Assembly: GCA_022496185.1 (NCBI GenBank)
Contig: WTXG01000064.1
Coordinates: 62,001-126,000 of the forward strand
Reading direction: 5' to 3'
DNA from: Multifurca ochricompacta
Lineage: Eukaryota; Basidiomycota; Agaricomycetes; Russulales; Russulaceae
DNA: 64,000 bases
Under the pieces are notes generated by a model. The model did no database searches. It saw nothing but the letters and a program-made list of their open reading frames with translations, and was not told the origin of the DNA. This document shows positions 1-11,429 of this stretch, piece by piece. The stretch's first letter is position 1. The number at the start of each line of letters is the position of its first letter. Position numbers and translations under genes: made by a program.

Positions 1-300
1 AAGCTTCGTCTAGACTTATCGGCAAGCAGGAATCGGCGGAAGCGCAAGGCCCCAGATGACAAGGATAACAGGCCAGTCGATGAAAAGCGCAAGGGACGGT
101 TCCCACCAATCCAAAAAAACAGGAAATGCCTGTGCCAGGGATACAGGGTAACCGTGGTTCCGCGACCAGTTCGAAGGCAGTTAGTAGACATTCGTAGTGC
201 CTCTTCTCTGAACGACGCCTTGCCGTGCTTCGATGTTTACCTCGTGGCTTTACGATACTCCTTTGACTTCCTCGTGCTGCCTTTTTGTTATGCTAGCTAG
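1..300 (+). other. Open frame entering from the left edge
   Basis: The frame beginning at base 1 stays open for 99 codons to a TAG at 298-300. The first 30 codons are rich in Arg and Lys (RNRRKRKAP, DEKRKGR). This could be the 3' end of a gene that starts outside the window. The second half is less gene-like, so the true end may lie earlier after a splice. No family is recognised. The window starts exactly with AAGCTT (HindIII). Confidence 0.2.
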
Positions 301-696
301 TGTGTCTTGGTGCTATAGACAGATTGTGCTTGATCACTAGCAGAAGCTAGCGTAGCTTAAGTGACTCGGTTTTGACCCATCACAATGGTAGATGAACGGT
401 CCAAGGGGTGACTCGGATGCCTCGCTACGTGGCGTTTTAATTGACTACTGCCTGCCCAGTTTTAAGCGTATTGCATCAAACTACGAACGAGTCTGTGTTT
501 AATCTGATAAACTTCCAGGTGCTTGTACAGAATGTTTGGAGCGCGGATTACCCTGCTTCTTAAAAGAACCCCGTATCGCAGAGTTGCCCTTTCTGCACCT
601 GGCCATCGGTGAAACGGCAGAATGGCACCCTAGTTTCGGAGGCATTCAACTTCTGGAAATCGATTAAATACAAAATTGAATTCATGAAATATTAGT
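301..696. other. Intergenic, nothing recognised
   Basis: No coherent coding frame, RNA gene or repeat was recognised between the left-edge open frame and the first dispersed repeat. Confidence 0.5.
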
Positions 697-1240
697 GTAC
701 GGATCTAATCCGCGGTGAGTGCGAGGCAAAGGGTGTTCCCGAACAGAGAAAGAGGCAGGGGAGATGTGAGAGGAAAGAAGAGGAGCCCCGAGGTAATTTA
801 AGACTTTGGACTTGAAAATTTGTCGCGCTTGAATTCCTGCGAATAGGCTGCATGCTAGTTCCATTTGACCTTGTGCTTGACGTCGTCAAGAAGTTGCTTA
901 GCACTCAAAGAGAAAGTAAGACAGAGAGAATGACCATTTGGTTCCCATTGCTTCTGCTGGCTTTACTATAAGCTTTGTATGTAACTTTATATACTCGTAG
1001 AGAGGATGAGATTGGAAGAATGAGGGCAGAGCCGAGCGAGACAAGACGAAAGAGGATGAAACCGACGAGTCGAGTAAGGAATGAGTGGCAAAGCGGCCCG
1101 GAACGCGCACAATAAGGTGCGAGTCGAATCAATGTCAGAAATGTTATTGTCAGGACTCGTAATGAAAGAGAGAGCAAACGGGTCCAGCCAGAAGTGCTGA
1201 CAACCGGAGGTTTCACGTCCAACGTCCGGTCCAAAAACGT
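697..1240 (+). repeat. Dispersed ~560-bp repeat, copy A
   Basis: One of three copies in the window (others 23017-23602 and 24841-25394). It starts GTACGGATCTAATCCGCGG, shares the block GGTGAGTGCGAGGCAAAG with copy B, and has a conserved middle segment around GTATGTAAC...TATACT. Its right end (TTTCACGTCCAACGTCCGG) aligns with that of copy B but is more diverged. The ends resemble short imperfect inverted repeats. No coding capacity is seen; frames crossing it look spurious. It lies just downstream of ARD1. The class is uncertain: MITE-like is the best description. Confidence 0.7.
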
Positions 1241-1911
1241 GGGGTAGCAAGACATTATAAACAAACCAAATCTATCCCTGGAAGTAGGGGAGGCTGGGGA
1301 GGGGGGAGCAGGCACCTTTTGAGCACTGTATTGAGTGCACGTACCTTCGCTCAGAGTGTTGCTACACAACACGAGAGGCGAAAAAGAAAAGAACACACGC
1401 CTGCGATGCTGCTGCACTCGGTTCATATATGAGGGCTCAAGCGAGCTGGAAGCGTTGGGCACCCGGTGCTTTAGGCAGCTATGAGGAAGCCCCACACAGC
1501 GGGAATTTAACGAGAACAGACACCGGACTCGGAGGAGCTCCCCAAGGGCCAGAGGAAGTGGACCCAATCACTGGCCTGGTGTCTAAGTCCGGCACATCCA
1601 GTCCGCATTTTATTTGGACCCACTTTGGGCAGTGCCAATCCCGGAGAGAGTCGCTACCATAGAAAGTAAGATCGTGATCAAAGGACTTTCGCTCGCTCAA
1701 ATGTGCACCCCCCTCTAATGTTTGACGCAACGTGTCTGATGAACAGGAGGCAGACAATGGGGCAGAATTTCTTTCTATTTGTGCCGTGATCATGTCCAAG
1801 TCTGAGAAGATAGTTACATCGAAAGCTAGTGGTCTGCTCGAAAAATTCAAGATTCTCATAGGTGTAGGTGTTATTTAAAATTAAGAGGCTGCAAAACGCG
1901 CGCGCTCACAC
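1241..1911. other. Intergenic, 3' side of ARD1
   Basis: About 670 bp with no supported gene. Short frames on both strands show no recognisable domain or consistent splice sites. Confidence 0.5.
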
Positions 1912-2650
1912 TCACGCTACTAGAACACCCTTGAGTGAATTGATATAATTGACACGGTAGGGGTTGGCCTCCGTCTCTGGACCGCGTACGTATGGGATCC
2001 ACTTGGGTTCCTCCTACATTATATCGGCGGCGTTAGGATCTGACAAACCTTTGAAAGATATTACGAACCTTAAATAGGCGCAAGGCCTTGATCTGATTCA
2101 ATTCGTCCAGCGTGAAGCGGTGATAGATACCAGCTGGAAGGACGAGAAGGTCGCCCGGGAGAACGTGAATGCGGATCCACTCATCTGAGGGATGTTCTAC
2201 GTGTCTATCAGTATCACCATGACGATAACTTTGGAAAACAATCCATGTTACCGCGTATGTCAAAGAAACCCGAGCCAGAGAGAATATAACGAATCTCCTC
2301 ATCTTCATGCATATGTCTATCGATAACATGTGTGCGCGCGCGATCACCCCACAGTTCCGGTCACTGCTTCATAAAGCTTATGGATATACTCACTCCTCGA
2401 AAAACGACTTGAGTTTTGACTCGTATAGTTCGCCGAGACCTTCCTTCGTCACATTCATCGTGTCGCGGTTTTTATAGCCTTGTTGCGCTGCGACTTCATC
2501 GATCTTGGCTTCCCACCCACCTGGGATGTCTAGTGGGATGGTCCAGTGGAGGACGCCGAGCTCGCGAAGATCATCAAGGTCGGCTGACTTCCCTGAATTG
2601 TGCTGGAGTCGCTGGTCTCCGGGGAGATTGTCGAAATAGTAAGCACGCAT
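1912..2650 (-). CDS. ADI1: Acireductone dioxygenase, copy 1 (ARD1)
   Basis: Enzyme of the methionine salvage pathway, a cupin-fold metal-dependent dioxygenase acting on acireductone. Four exons fit: 2650-2394, 2316-2252, 2206-2069 and 2013-1912, all with GT...AG borders. Exon 1 starts [14 protein letters not shown], the usual ARD start. Exons 1 and 2 join to give [19 protein letters not shown], which carries the first two metal-binding His and the Glu. Exon 3 has [19 protein letters not shown] followed by IYHRF with the third His. Exon 4 ends [17 protein letters not shown], a normal ARD tail. The reading frame is intact. A paralogue with the same intron positions lies at 14303-15049 and a broken third copy at 24658. 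Name from family knowledge; no search was run. Confidence 0.88.
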
Positions 2651-3117
2651 TGCACCTATTTTTCCTGTTAGACAGACGGGAGAGAGTGTGTGGTGAGAAA
2701 GGCCGCCTCAGGAAAAATGAGCATTGCTGGCGTCATCGATTCGATTCGATCAGCTCAGCAGCGAAAATTGAAAATCATAAGCCCGGTCACGGGTCACGGG
2801 TCACGGATGAGCGGACTCTATCGGCCCGGTACTCGGCCCGTTTTGTTGCTTCCGAAGCACTTTAACGCACACACAGACCAAGAACTCATCCCTTCTTGAC
2901 CACTTACCACCACTGTCACCTTTAGGTTTTTGTGTTGTTTCGCTGCTTGAGTTGCCTCCCATGTCCAATCGCTTTGCTGCTCTTTCTGAGCCCCCTCCCC
3001 CACCCCCCCCTTCTCCTGCATCAGGAAAATGACATTTTGCTAGATTGACTAGTGCTAGCCATTCCAGCCAATCTAGCGATCCAGATTCTCCATTAGCTCT
3101 TGCGGACTTGCCTTGAC
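2651..3117. other. ARD1 upstream region, no gene
   Basis: Holds the ARD1 promoter side. The direct triple GGTCACG...GGTCACGGGTCACGG lies near 2786-2806. A segment at about 3027-3085 (AAAATGACATTTTGCTAG...CCAGATT) is repeated in reverse orientation at about 10215-10275. No supported gene. Confidence 0.5.
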
Positions 3118-3125
3118 GCTTAGAG

Positions 3126-3205
3126 CTACCTTTCAAATCCAAAACTACTTTTCAAATCCAAAACTACTTTTCAAATCTAAGGCTAATTTTCAAATCTAGG
3201 GCTAG
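3126..3205. repeat. Tandem repeat, 19-20 bp unit
   Basis: About four copies of a unit close to CTACTTTTCAAATCCAAAA; the last two are diverged (CTAATTTTCAAATCTAGGG). Directly followed at 3240-3280 by about three copies of a 12-bp unit (CAAAGCGGTTCG). Confidence 0.8.
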
Positions 3206-3401
3206 TTAATCTAGTCGTTGTTTATTGCGTTTTTTGGCTTTGCAAAGCAGTTCACAAAGCGGTTCGCAAAGCGGTTCCCAGATAGTTCGAATATTACTGA
3301 CATTATTACTAAGCAGTTTACATGGTAATCTATGCGCGTGATGTTTTTTGATATCTAGAATGAATATAATTAGAGGAATTTAATATAATATATGAAAGAA
3401 A

Positions 3402-5592
3402 TTACCAGTCAAGCTCGATTAAAGGAAAAGGCACACGAGTGGGTCCCTTAATTGCTTGATAATGGATTTGCGATTGCTTGATTATTTTTTCCCAGTGATC
3501 GCCGTCAACTCTTTCTGTAGCGCTAACCCATTCTCGCACCTTTCTGCCCCAAGGTTCTTCAATAAAACCGGTTCCCTTGACACCATCCTTGAACAGCGTT
3601 AGCCCTCGCTCAACTGCAACTGTTACCAATGCCAGTGCTCCAATTTGAGGGCCATAATTGACTGGTGACTTTTCTATCCTTTGAAGGTGTTTTGCATATA
3701 CTTTCATGATTAAATCCGAACAAAACGCTGCACGCAAACCCTGTTGGCAATGTTAGACAGTATAGTACATCATAATATAACTTACCATGACATCTGGGTA
3801 CTGGTAGACAAAGCGAAAGCCTTTGAGAGCAGACTCAGCATATATTGCGCACTCCTCTGAAGAAGCGAGTTCAAAGGATGGGTCGTTGTCCCATATATCC
3901 ATGATAGCCTTGTAGCCCGCCTTTCCGATGTCGCTGCGCCAGTTATTGAGTATATTATCGACCTGAAGGTCATAAGATCAATACTCAGTAAGGAAAATGA
4001 TGGACGTACCACGCCTAGTGTGATCTGCATTTCCTTGGGCCCAAGCAGTATGTCTGGGTATACAAGACACCATATCTCTCTAACAGTGCCCTCCACATGA
4101 GTGTTCGCGCCAAATGGGTCTTGTATGGACCCTGCCCACGTTAGCAAAGATGGAATAAATATGTTTCTCCATGTGTGCATATAAGTTGAACCATGTGGAA
4201 ATGGTAAGTCTGCGACTGAGTACCTCCTTCAGGAACGCCTGGAATTGGCATCTTGCCAGTCGTGTTCTGTGCCCACAGCTGCATTATTTAATGTGATACC
4301 CATCTGTACATCGATGAGTGATCCGTGTAAATTAAAACAATATAAAATAGTACCTGTGCCGTAGTCCGTGTGCTCTGGCTACCATGCTCGACATTCTGGG
4401 ATGCTTGAGATGTTGTGTTGTTGTCTTCATGGATAACTCCTCTACTAGCGCAGTTTGACCCAGATGCCATGACAGCGCTTTTCATACCAGTGCTAGTGGG
4501 GACTACTATATATGATCAGATAGCGACAATTGATTGCACATAGAGTGACTTACGAGTTTCAATCCTTCTTTCGCAGTCAACATGGAGCCCCGTGGAATCA
4601 ATCTTGCTGCGCTTGGGATCTCTCTGGCCATAATAGGACTCCCTGGTAATTGTTGTGAGAACGAACTGTGTATCCCAAATATGCTCTTACTGCAGCTCCT
4701 TTCGCTTGCACTCGTCGATCCACCCTATGACTGTGGAGTTTACAACACGCGCCTTCGCGACTTCACTCCGCAACTGGCCCACGCTAGATGATTTCTTCTT
4801 CGTACGACGTGGCATCTAATGACATCAGTGATGTGTGGCGTTGTCAGTGGCGTTGGTGGAGTCAGTCATGTGAGAATCAGAAAATAATATTATTCTCGCG
4901 CTCTGTTTTCCTTTACGCCGCTGCTGCCTTGGCTCTTCCTCGTCTTCCGGATCACTAGAGCCAATGGAGATAAATTCGTTATTGCCGTCATCTTTGTCTG
5001 CTTTATCGTTTGATCTCCACCTGCACTGATGTTTGGGACTGGCTGATGTCTGTAAATGAAGCAGGTGACACAGTTGGTGGATAGGATTGTGCTTGCGCAC
5101 TGCTGTCCTCACTACCGCCGTCCTGAAATTCACTTTCAGATGCGAGGTCAGCTGGTCCACTGTCATGACTGATCAGTATTGGAATGTGCACTCTGTGATA
5201 ACTTGACATAAATACATACTCCTCTTGGCCATGCTCGACTTCTTCAAGCACATCGCATAGACTTAGATTGTCCCAGTAACTGCCATTCCAATAGAATGTG
5301 CCATGGTCTCTGTCTGTAAGGGATAATACTTAGTGCTTGGGGCCAGATCAGGTCTCGCAGCATGTTTTTGCACTGAGAGTTCAGCAAGCTGGATTCTGTC
5401 CTCTATGTTAGCAATACGATTGACCACTGCTCGATGCTGGGTGGCTTCTATCTCTCTGGCGGTGGCTTCCTCTTCTTTCGATTTGGCTTTGTCTTCAGCT
5501 ACCTGCCTTGCAGTGCGGCGCTTCTGCTGAGAATTGATGATAATGTGCCCTGGGTGTGCCTTCGAATTGGCCTTGCGTGTTGTGATCGGCAT
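3402..5592 (-). CDS. Transposon-linked coiled-coil protein, unnamed family
   Basis: Multi-exon gene, transcribed away from the Plavaka transposase gene at 6270. The N-terminal part starts MPITTRKANSKAHPG (5592) and has a charged, predicted coiled-coil stretch (RRTARQVAEDKAKSKEEEA) and an acidic Ser-rich middle (GSSDPEDEEEPRQQRRKG). A second possible start is MPRRTKKKSSSVG at 4815, so this may be one gene or two abutting ones. The C-terminal exons join coherently: WRNIFIPSLLTWAGSIQDPF, then NILNNWRSDIGKAGYKAIMD, then LIMKVYAKHLQRIE and a stop at 3402. From memory this resembles an uncharacterised, highly expanded Agaricomycete family (DUF6532-like), but the family name is unsure. The pairing suggests a transposon passenger or accessory protein. 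Confidence 0.55.
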
Positions 5593-6269
5593 TATGGAAG
5601 AATGAGAATGAAGATAATTTATCAATATAATCGTTGGATAAGAGGGGGATGAGTCCAAGGATTTGAAAGGCCAGTGAACTCCCCCCCATCTTTTATCGGC
5701 TTATATATCCTCTCTGATTTCTAATCTCCCTAATTTCTAATACCATTTGTACCGCCCCACTTTTCTTGGGTAAATTTCCGAGTACATGTATAGTAATCTC
5801 CTACCATAGCCTAATTCCAATAACTTCTGGCATCCTTGATGGCAACCTAGCCTAGTGAGTACCAGATCACATTCCTGTTTTACGGACCGGTAGCAACCGG
5901 ATAGTTGAGGACCGGACAGCCGGACACCTGATAAGATAATCTAAAGTGCGTCCATTAACTGATTCAGAGACAATTCCACATTGCACACACAACATGCCCC
6001 TTCATATCTTGTCACAATTAATTGATAATATTTTTCTCCTTATGTCACATTCATTTAGTAGTATATAAGGATTCTACTTTGTATGCGTTCACTTCAGATT
6101 TGACCCCAACAAGAATTAGTATATCTTATCCTTACCATAGTTAGCTAACGCTTAGTAATATCCTATCTGCTATCTAAATAAGTAAAGATACTAATAAATA
6201 TATAGTTTTGACCACAACGACTGAATAGATAGCTAAAACCCTTTTTACAGCTGCATTCCCTCAACCCAT
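5593..6269. promoter_or_regulatory. Shared divergent promoter region of the Plavaka pair
   Basis: About 680 bp between two outward-facing genes. The segment 5876-6256 looks like an inserted unit: it starts TGTTTTACGGACCGG, ends TTTTTACAGCTGCA, and is flanked by TTCC on both sides, a possible 4-bp target duplication. The stretch 5890-6150 is repeated in reverse orientation at about 16010-16265, inside a hAT element. It may be a solo LTR acting as, or next to, the bidirectional promoter. Confidence 0.4.
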
Positions 6270-9200
6270 ATGATGTGGAATTCTCATAGTAGACTCCCAT
6301 GCTTGTACTCAGGTTGTCCTGTCACTTTCAAGAGTCAACACGGCCGCACGTACCACATACGGTCGATTCATGCAAACTCCAATGCCCATTCAGATACAGG
6401 GCCAAGACAGGATCCCTCCAGTGTGACCCCTCTGCATCAAAATGGGCTGGACTATCAAGACGTACCACCATATTCCAGTTCAGGTCCAAGCAGAAAACGG
6501 ATTGAGCATGCTCATCTCACTGGTAAGTTTCTATCTCAATGCATTTCTCATTATGCTTCTGACATACATGATTTTTTTGTATGTTAAGCTGTTCCCTGTG
6601 ACTTGGACGGGAACTTCCTACCGCCTGGCAGCACACGACAGGAAAGAACGCAAAGATCAAATGCGGACTGGTCACCCTTTGACGACCGGACTCAGTTTAT
6701 GATTGCAGATCTCCTATATCGCCGCGTTGAAATGTCAGCATCCAATATAGATTTACTCATGAAATTATGGCTTGCATCCCTGGAAGATTCTGGCCTTGAC
6801 ACATCTGAGCCATTTGAGTGTCATCAAGACCTATATGCAAAGATTGATTCCTCACCGCTTGGTGATGTTCCTTGGCAATGCTTCATTACAGGCTTCTCTG
6901 AAGATCTTCACATGCCAGTGGATGCCCCAAGCTGGAAGCAGACGTCGTATGAGGTTTGGTATCGCGACCCAGACCTTGCCATATCAGCAATGTTGGACAA
7001 TCCTGACTTCGAAGGACACTTTGACGTGCGCCCTTATATGGAACTGGATGAGCACGGTCAGCGTTGCTGGGGGGATATTATGTCGGCCAACGTTTCTTGG
7101 AAACATTGTGTGAATATATTCAATTATCTAAAGATATAAACTAAAATAACTGATAAGATCATATAGGACGAGATCTTTGCATCCAACGCTGATGCCTTCG
7201 GAGCTATGTACTGCCCTATTATTTTAGGTTGCGACAAAACTACTGTGTCTGTCGCCACAGGACATGTCGAGTACCATCCACTATACCTTTCAATTGGCAA
7301 CATCCACAATACTGTTCGTTGTGTGCATCACAATGCCATTGTACCCATAGCATTTCTAGCCATTCCAAAGAGTGAGCCACTGCTTAATTATATTCAAATT
7401 TATTGATTAATAGATATAGGTGATCGCAGATATGATGATGACCCAGAGTTTCGAAAATTCAAGCGCCAGCTCTATCATGCATCATTATCCACCATACTCA
7501 GGACGCTCCTACCGGGGATGACAAAGCCAGCCATCCGACAATGCCCTGATGGACATTACAGGCGTATAATTTACGATCTTATCACATTTATCGCTGATTA
7601 CCCTGAACAAGTGATGCTAACCGGAATAGTTCAAGGCTGGTGTCCAAAGTAAGTCTTAGATCGGATCCTCCCAATCTTACAGCACACAGCTAACAACACA
7701 ACAGATGTATCACTTTTCCGATTTTCTCAGACAACTTGGAAATGCCAACCATTCCACGCACACGTGCATTGACAGAGGAACTTGCTGACTTCTTAGACTC
7801 AAAGACTTTATGGAATCAATATGGCATAGATGATGACATCATAGTGCGTTAACTTATCATGACATTTAATTAATGTCGCTTAATTTGGCAAATTTGAAGC
7901 CATTTACAAATGATTTCCCCCGCGCAGATATTCACGCGATGCTATCACCAGATCTCCTGCATCAAGTTATCAAAGGAATGTTCAAAGATCATTTGGTTAC
8001 TTGGGTTGGTGAATATTTATTGCGGGAACATGGGGAGAGCAAATCACGCAAGATCCTTGATGAAATAGACCGTCGGTGCGTCACAGAATCATTACTTGTA
8101 AGTTATCTATCTTATGGTAATTGTGATCAAGTATTGCAGCTGTTCCGGCATTCTCAGGCCTTCGCCGCTTTCCTCAAGGTCGTCGCTTCAAGCAGTGGAC
8201 CGGTGATGATACAAAGGCGCTGATGAAGGTATGTAATTCTTACAAGAAAAGATCTCATGCCGTTTGCCGACGTCAGGGCAGGTATATTTACCTTCAATAG
8301 TTGGATTTGTGCCAAATGAAATGGTCACATGCATCGCCACTTCCCTTGATGTTTATTACCTTGTGCACCGTCAAAATATCAATGAAGACTCTCTGAAGAA
8401 CCTAGATCTAGCATTGATAAAATTCATAGATCTACGCGAAATATTTCATGTTACTGGTGTCCGTACAGCTGGATTTTCCCTCCCACGACAACACGCTCTG
8501 GTTCACTATCACTCACTGATTGAACACTTTGGTGCACCTGGTGGTTTATGCTCATCCATTACTGAATCACGCCACATCTCAGCAGTCAAAAAGCCATGGA
8601 GGCGTTCCAATCGATATCATGCCTTGGGTCAGATGCTTATGACTAACCAGTGTCTTGATAAACTTTCAGCTATGCACTCTGACTTTGTGGCACGCGGTAT
8701 GCTGCCTGCGGGCCACATCCCGCCTCAAAACATCTCTTATATCTACCAGCCAAATAATGATACATCAAGAGAAGATGATGATGAGAGCAATGATGAAAAT
8801 GGAGGGGCTGTGGACGAAAAAAATGTGCTTGGCCATGTCGTCCTTGCACGCTCGCCGGGTAAGAAATACATCTGTGCATTACTCCACTATCTTCATTCCA
8901 ATTAGCCCGCAGGTATCCACAATCACTGGAAGAGCTTTCAAATGTCGTGAACGAACCAAATCTTCCTTACCTCACTCAAATATTTCTTGTGGATCAGCTC
9001 CACCTCAATGATACAAGCCTCCCTCCTATTACCAGCAAGATCTCTGTCTTTCATTCTGCTGTGGCAACTTTCTTTGCACCAAGTGACCCAAGTGGTATCT
9101 ATGGTATGCGACGTGAGCGCATCCACTCGACGCCATCATGGCAAGGAAAAGGACCCAGATGTGATTGTGCCTTTGTTGTTGAAGATGAGGCAAAGCCTGG

Positions 9201-9468
9201 CATGCAAGGGCTCAATATTGTGCGTGTTCAGCTCATGTTCTCATTCAAGTACAACAATGTCGAATATCCATGCTCTTTGGTGGACTGGTTTACAAGGGTC
9301 TCAACAGATAATACTACTGGTATGTGGGTAGTACAGCTTGACATGGAGGGCGCAGACAACGCAAGGCTGTTGTGCATCTGGATGCATTCTTACAAGCAGC
9401 ACATCTTATCCTGGTTTATGGTAGCAATCCATTACCATTACACAGGCTCACAGACTCATATTCTCTAG
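6270..9468 (+). CDS. Plavaka-type transposase
   Basis: Transposase of the fungal Plavaka group, related to CACTA DNA transposons. The first exon carries a C2H2 zinc finger (CLYSGCPVTFKSQHGRTYH, then H). Next come the family-like blocks WSPFDDRTQFMIADLLYRR, SPLGDVPWQCF, ILGCDKTTVSVATGHVEYHP and LYLSIGNIHN. Later exons give IVQGWCPK, DFPRADIHAMLSPDLLHQV, FKDHLVTWVGEYLL, FPQGRRFKQWTGDDTKALMK and HYHSLIEHFGAPGG. At least seven exons are needed; introns near 7110-7166, 7370-7420, 7650-7705, 7853, 8100 and 8228 have GT...AG borders. No inactivating stop was noticed, so it may be intact. No terminal inverted repeats were found for the element. Identification rests on remembered family blocks. Confidence 0.78.
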
Positions 9469-9564
9469 ACACATTCAAATTTTTCTATGTCAATAAGTAC
9501 ATTGATCATCATGCACATGAGATTGCATTTTAACCAGTACTGTAGTTTTGTGTGGTATACTATA

Positions 9565-9895
9565 TGTTGACGGTACAGAGATACCGGGATAGCGGTCCAA
9601 CATAATTGTGATCACGCTTAGATAGCACAACGTGATGAGATCAAAAACGCATTCACAATATACTTAGAATATACATCTAAGATCGGGCATGTGATCAAGT
9701 CACATCATTAACGAGATAACGCGCTCGTTTAATTAAGTAGCCGAAATAGTACATATAAAAGCCACTGTATAGCTGCTATAATAAAAGCGTTGCTATCACT
9801 CTATTGAATGTATGTAAGTCTCTACATCGAACAGGGTGAGATAGATAGTAATAGTATAGCATCTTAGTCCAAGCCTGTGCCATGCCTGTTCTACA
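9565..9895 (+). mobile_element. Solo LTR (331 bp) with 5-bp target duplication
   Basis: Begins TGTTGACGGTACAGAG and ends GCCTGTTCTACA. It is flanked on both sides by CTATA (9560-9564 and 9896-9900). The TG...CA ends and 5-bp duplication are what an LTR retrotransposon leaves after recombination between its LTRs. The first half matches, in reverse, the right part of a related segment inside the hAT element at 12398-13101. No internal retroelement sequence is attached. Confidence 0.7.
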
Positions 9896-9900
9896 CTATA

Positions 9901-10219
9901 TATAGTGTGAGAGACTAAAGCGAATGGCTCAGTCTTTGCCAGTGTGCGCCACCACCGTGACTGTGATGGCGCGCTTGGTAGAATACTATATTAGTAACTA
10001 GTACCTATAAAGCAAATCGTGACAGTGGAGGAATCAGTAAATACTATAGCCACAAGTGAGAGCAGCACTAATCTCAGTCTTTGTGGTAGAAGACTGAGGT
10101 TCTAACGTGTATTGGAATGCAAGCGTAAGTGTACACGTATGATAGTTAGTCCGGCCCGGCATCTCCGGTATCGATTCATGCTGCATGTGCGCTGCTATTC
10201 CCACATATAGTAAATACAA
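9901..10219. other. Intergenic, nothing recognised
   Basis: No supported gene. Contains a short palindromic TATATATA stretch directly after the solo LTR. Confidence 0.5.
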
Positions 10220-10225
10220 TCTGGT

Positions 10226-10268
10226 GCCCTAGCCATTCTAGTCATTCTAGCCATTCTAGTCGTTCTAG
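10226..10268. repeat. Tandem repeat of a CTAGNCATT-like 10-mer
   Basis: Four to five units of about 10 bp (CTAGCCATT, CTAGTCATT, CTAGTCGTT). It belongs to the segment shared in reverse orientation with about 3027-3085. Directly after it, TGTAACGC at about 10285 matches the terminal motif of the solo LTR at 53960-54553, and GGAGCTAATCCCTC occurs in both. An old LTR remnant is possible. Confidence 0.55.
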
Positions 10269-11429
10269 CAAATGTCATTTTTGTAACGCTCGGCAGGGCG
10301 TTTCCGGTGCGACGTGCACAGGCTCGCGGGACTCGTTCAGGGCTCATGTCAAAGGGGCAGGCTCTATGCTCCCAGGGCAATGAATCCTGGGTGCAAGACA
10401 GACCCGGCACACTGCAACTGGGTCCTCCTAGCATCTAAATGGAATGGATCTGCACCATAACCAGGTGCTGAGGGAGACGGGAAGAGTCAGTCAAAGGGAG
10501 CTAATCCCTCTGACTGTTAAGCAGGAATGGGGCTTAGCTGCAGTGCCAAAAGCACATCAAGCAGACTAAAGCCAAAGAGGATGGAGGGGACAGGTTCAAA
10601 GGGAAAGGTGCACACCCATTGCCAGAGGCAATGGGGTCCCTTCAGAGAGATCAAAGATGTGAAGGGGCAAAGGATGCAGTAGATTTCCGAATCAGAGATA
10701 TCTAGGCTGAAGGTACAAGATGTCAAGTCTGGGGTTCTACTGACTGTCTACAGGGTCTTAAGTACTGTATCAGAGATCTGGTACTGTAGATAATCAAGTC
10801 CTTATCATCCAATAGTAGCTAAGATGTTAAATATAGTCCATGATAAGGATAAGCCTTATCAGAAGCATAGTCATGTGGGGAAGCCCCACAGGAGTCCTAT
10901 CAGTGTGGGAATACTCCCACAGGAGTCAGAGAAGAGGGTCAAGTGATTGATGGGTCAGATGATCTAAGGGGTCATGATCAAAGCCCAAGATCACATGGTC
11001 AAAGAGGTCACATGGTCAAGGGTCACATGATAGGTCATGTGCCTACAGGTCATGTGGCCTGGAGGGGCAAATGCAAGCCAAAGTCATCTTGTATTCAGAG
11101 TCAGGTTTGGCAGGGACAGTGTCAGAGATCCTATGGGTGTCAGCCACAGGGACAGGGTACAGATGCTGGCCAAAACAGAGGCCAAGCATCAGGGGAAAGG
11201 GGAATGCAGCCATCAGCACAGTAGCTGAACTATCAGTGAGTCAGGTGCAGGTATCAAGGGTAAGGGGTCCTGAGAGCATCATGTCACAGGCATCAGGGTG
11301 GGGTCCTGGGCATACAAGCCACAGGAATCAGGCAGTAGAGTTACAGAGGCAAGGGTCATATGTGCAGAAGGCAGAGGTCAGGAGTGGGTATGGCATCAAG
11401 GAAGGGTCAGGGAAAAGAGTGGAGTTGTA

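Noticed and set aside
905..1567. 220-codon minus-strand frame
   Set aside because: It spans the dispersed repeat copy A and unrelated flank, has biased composition and no domain.
1940..1975. Apparent frameshift at the end of ARD1
   Set aside because: On recounting the run of four G on the plus strand, exon 4 reads in frame to a normal ARD tail and stop; the gene is intact.
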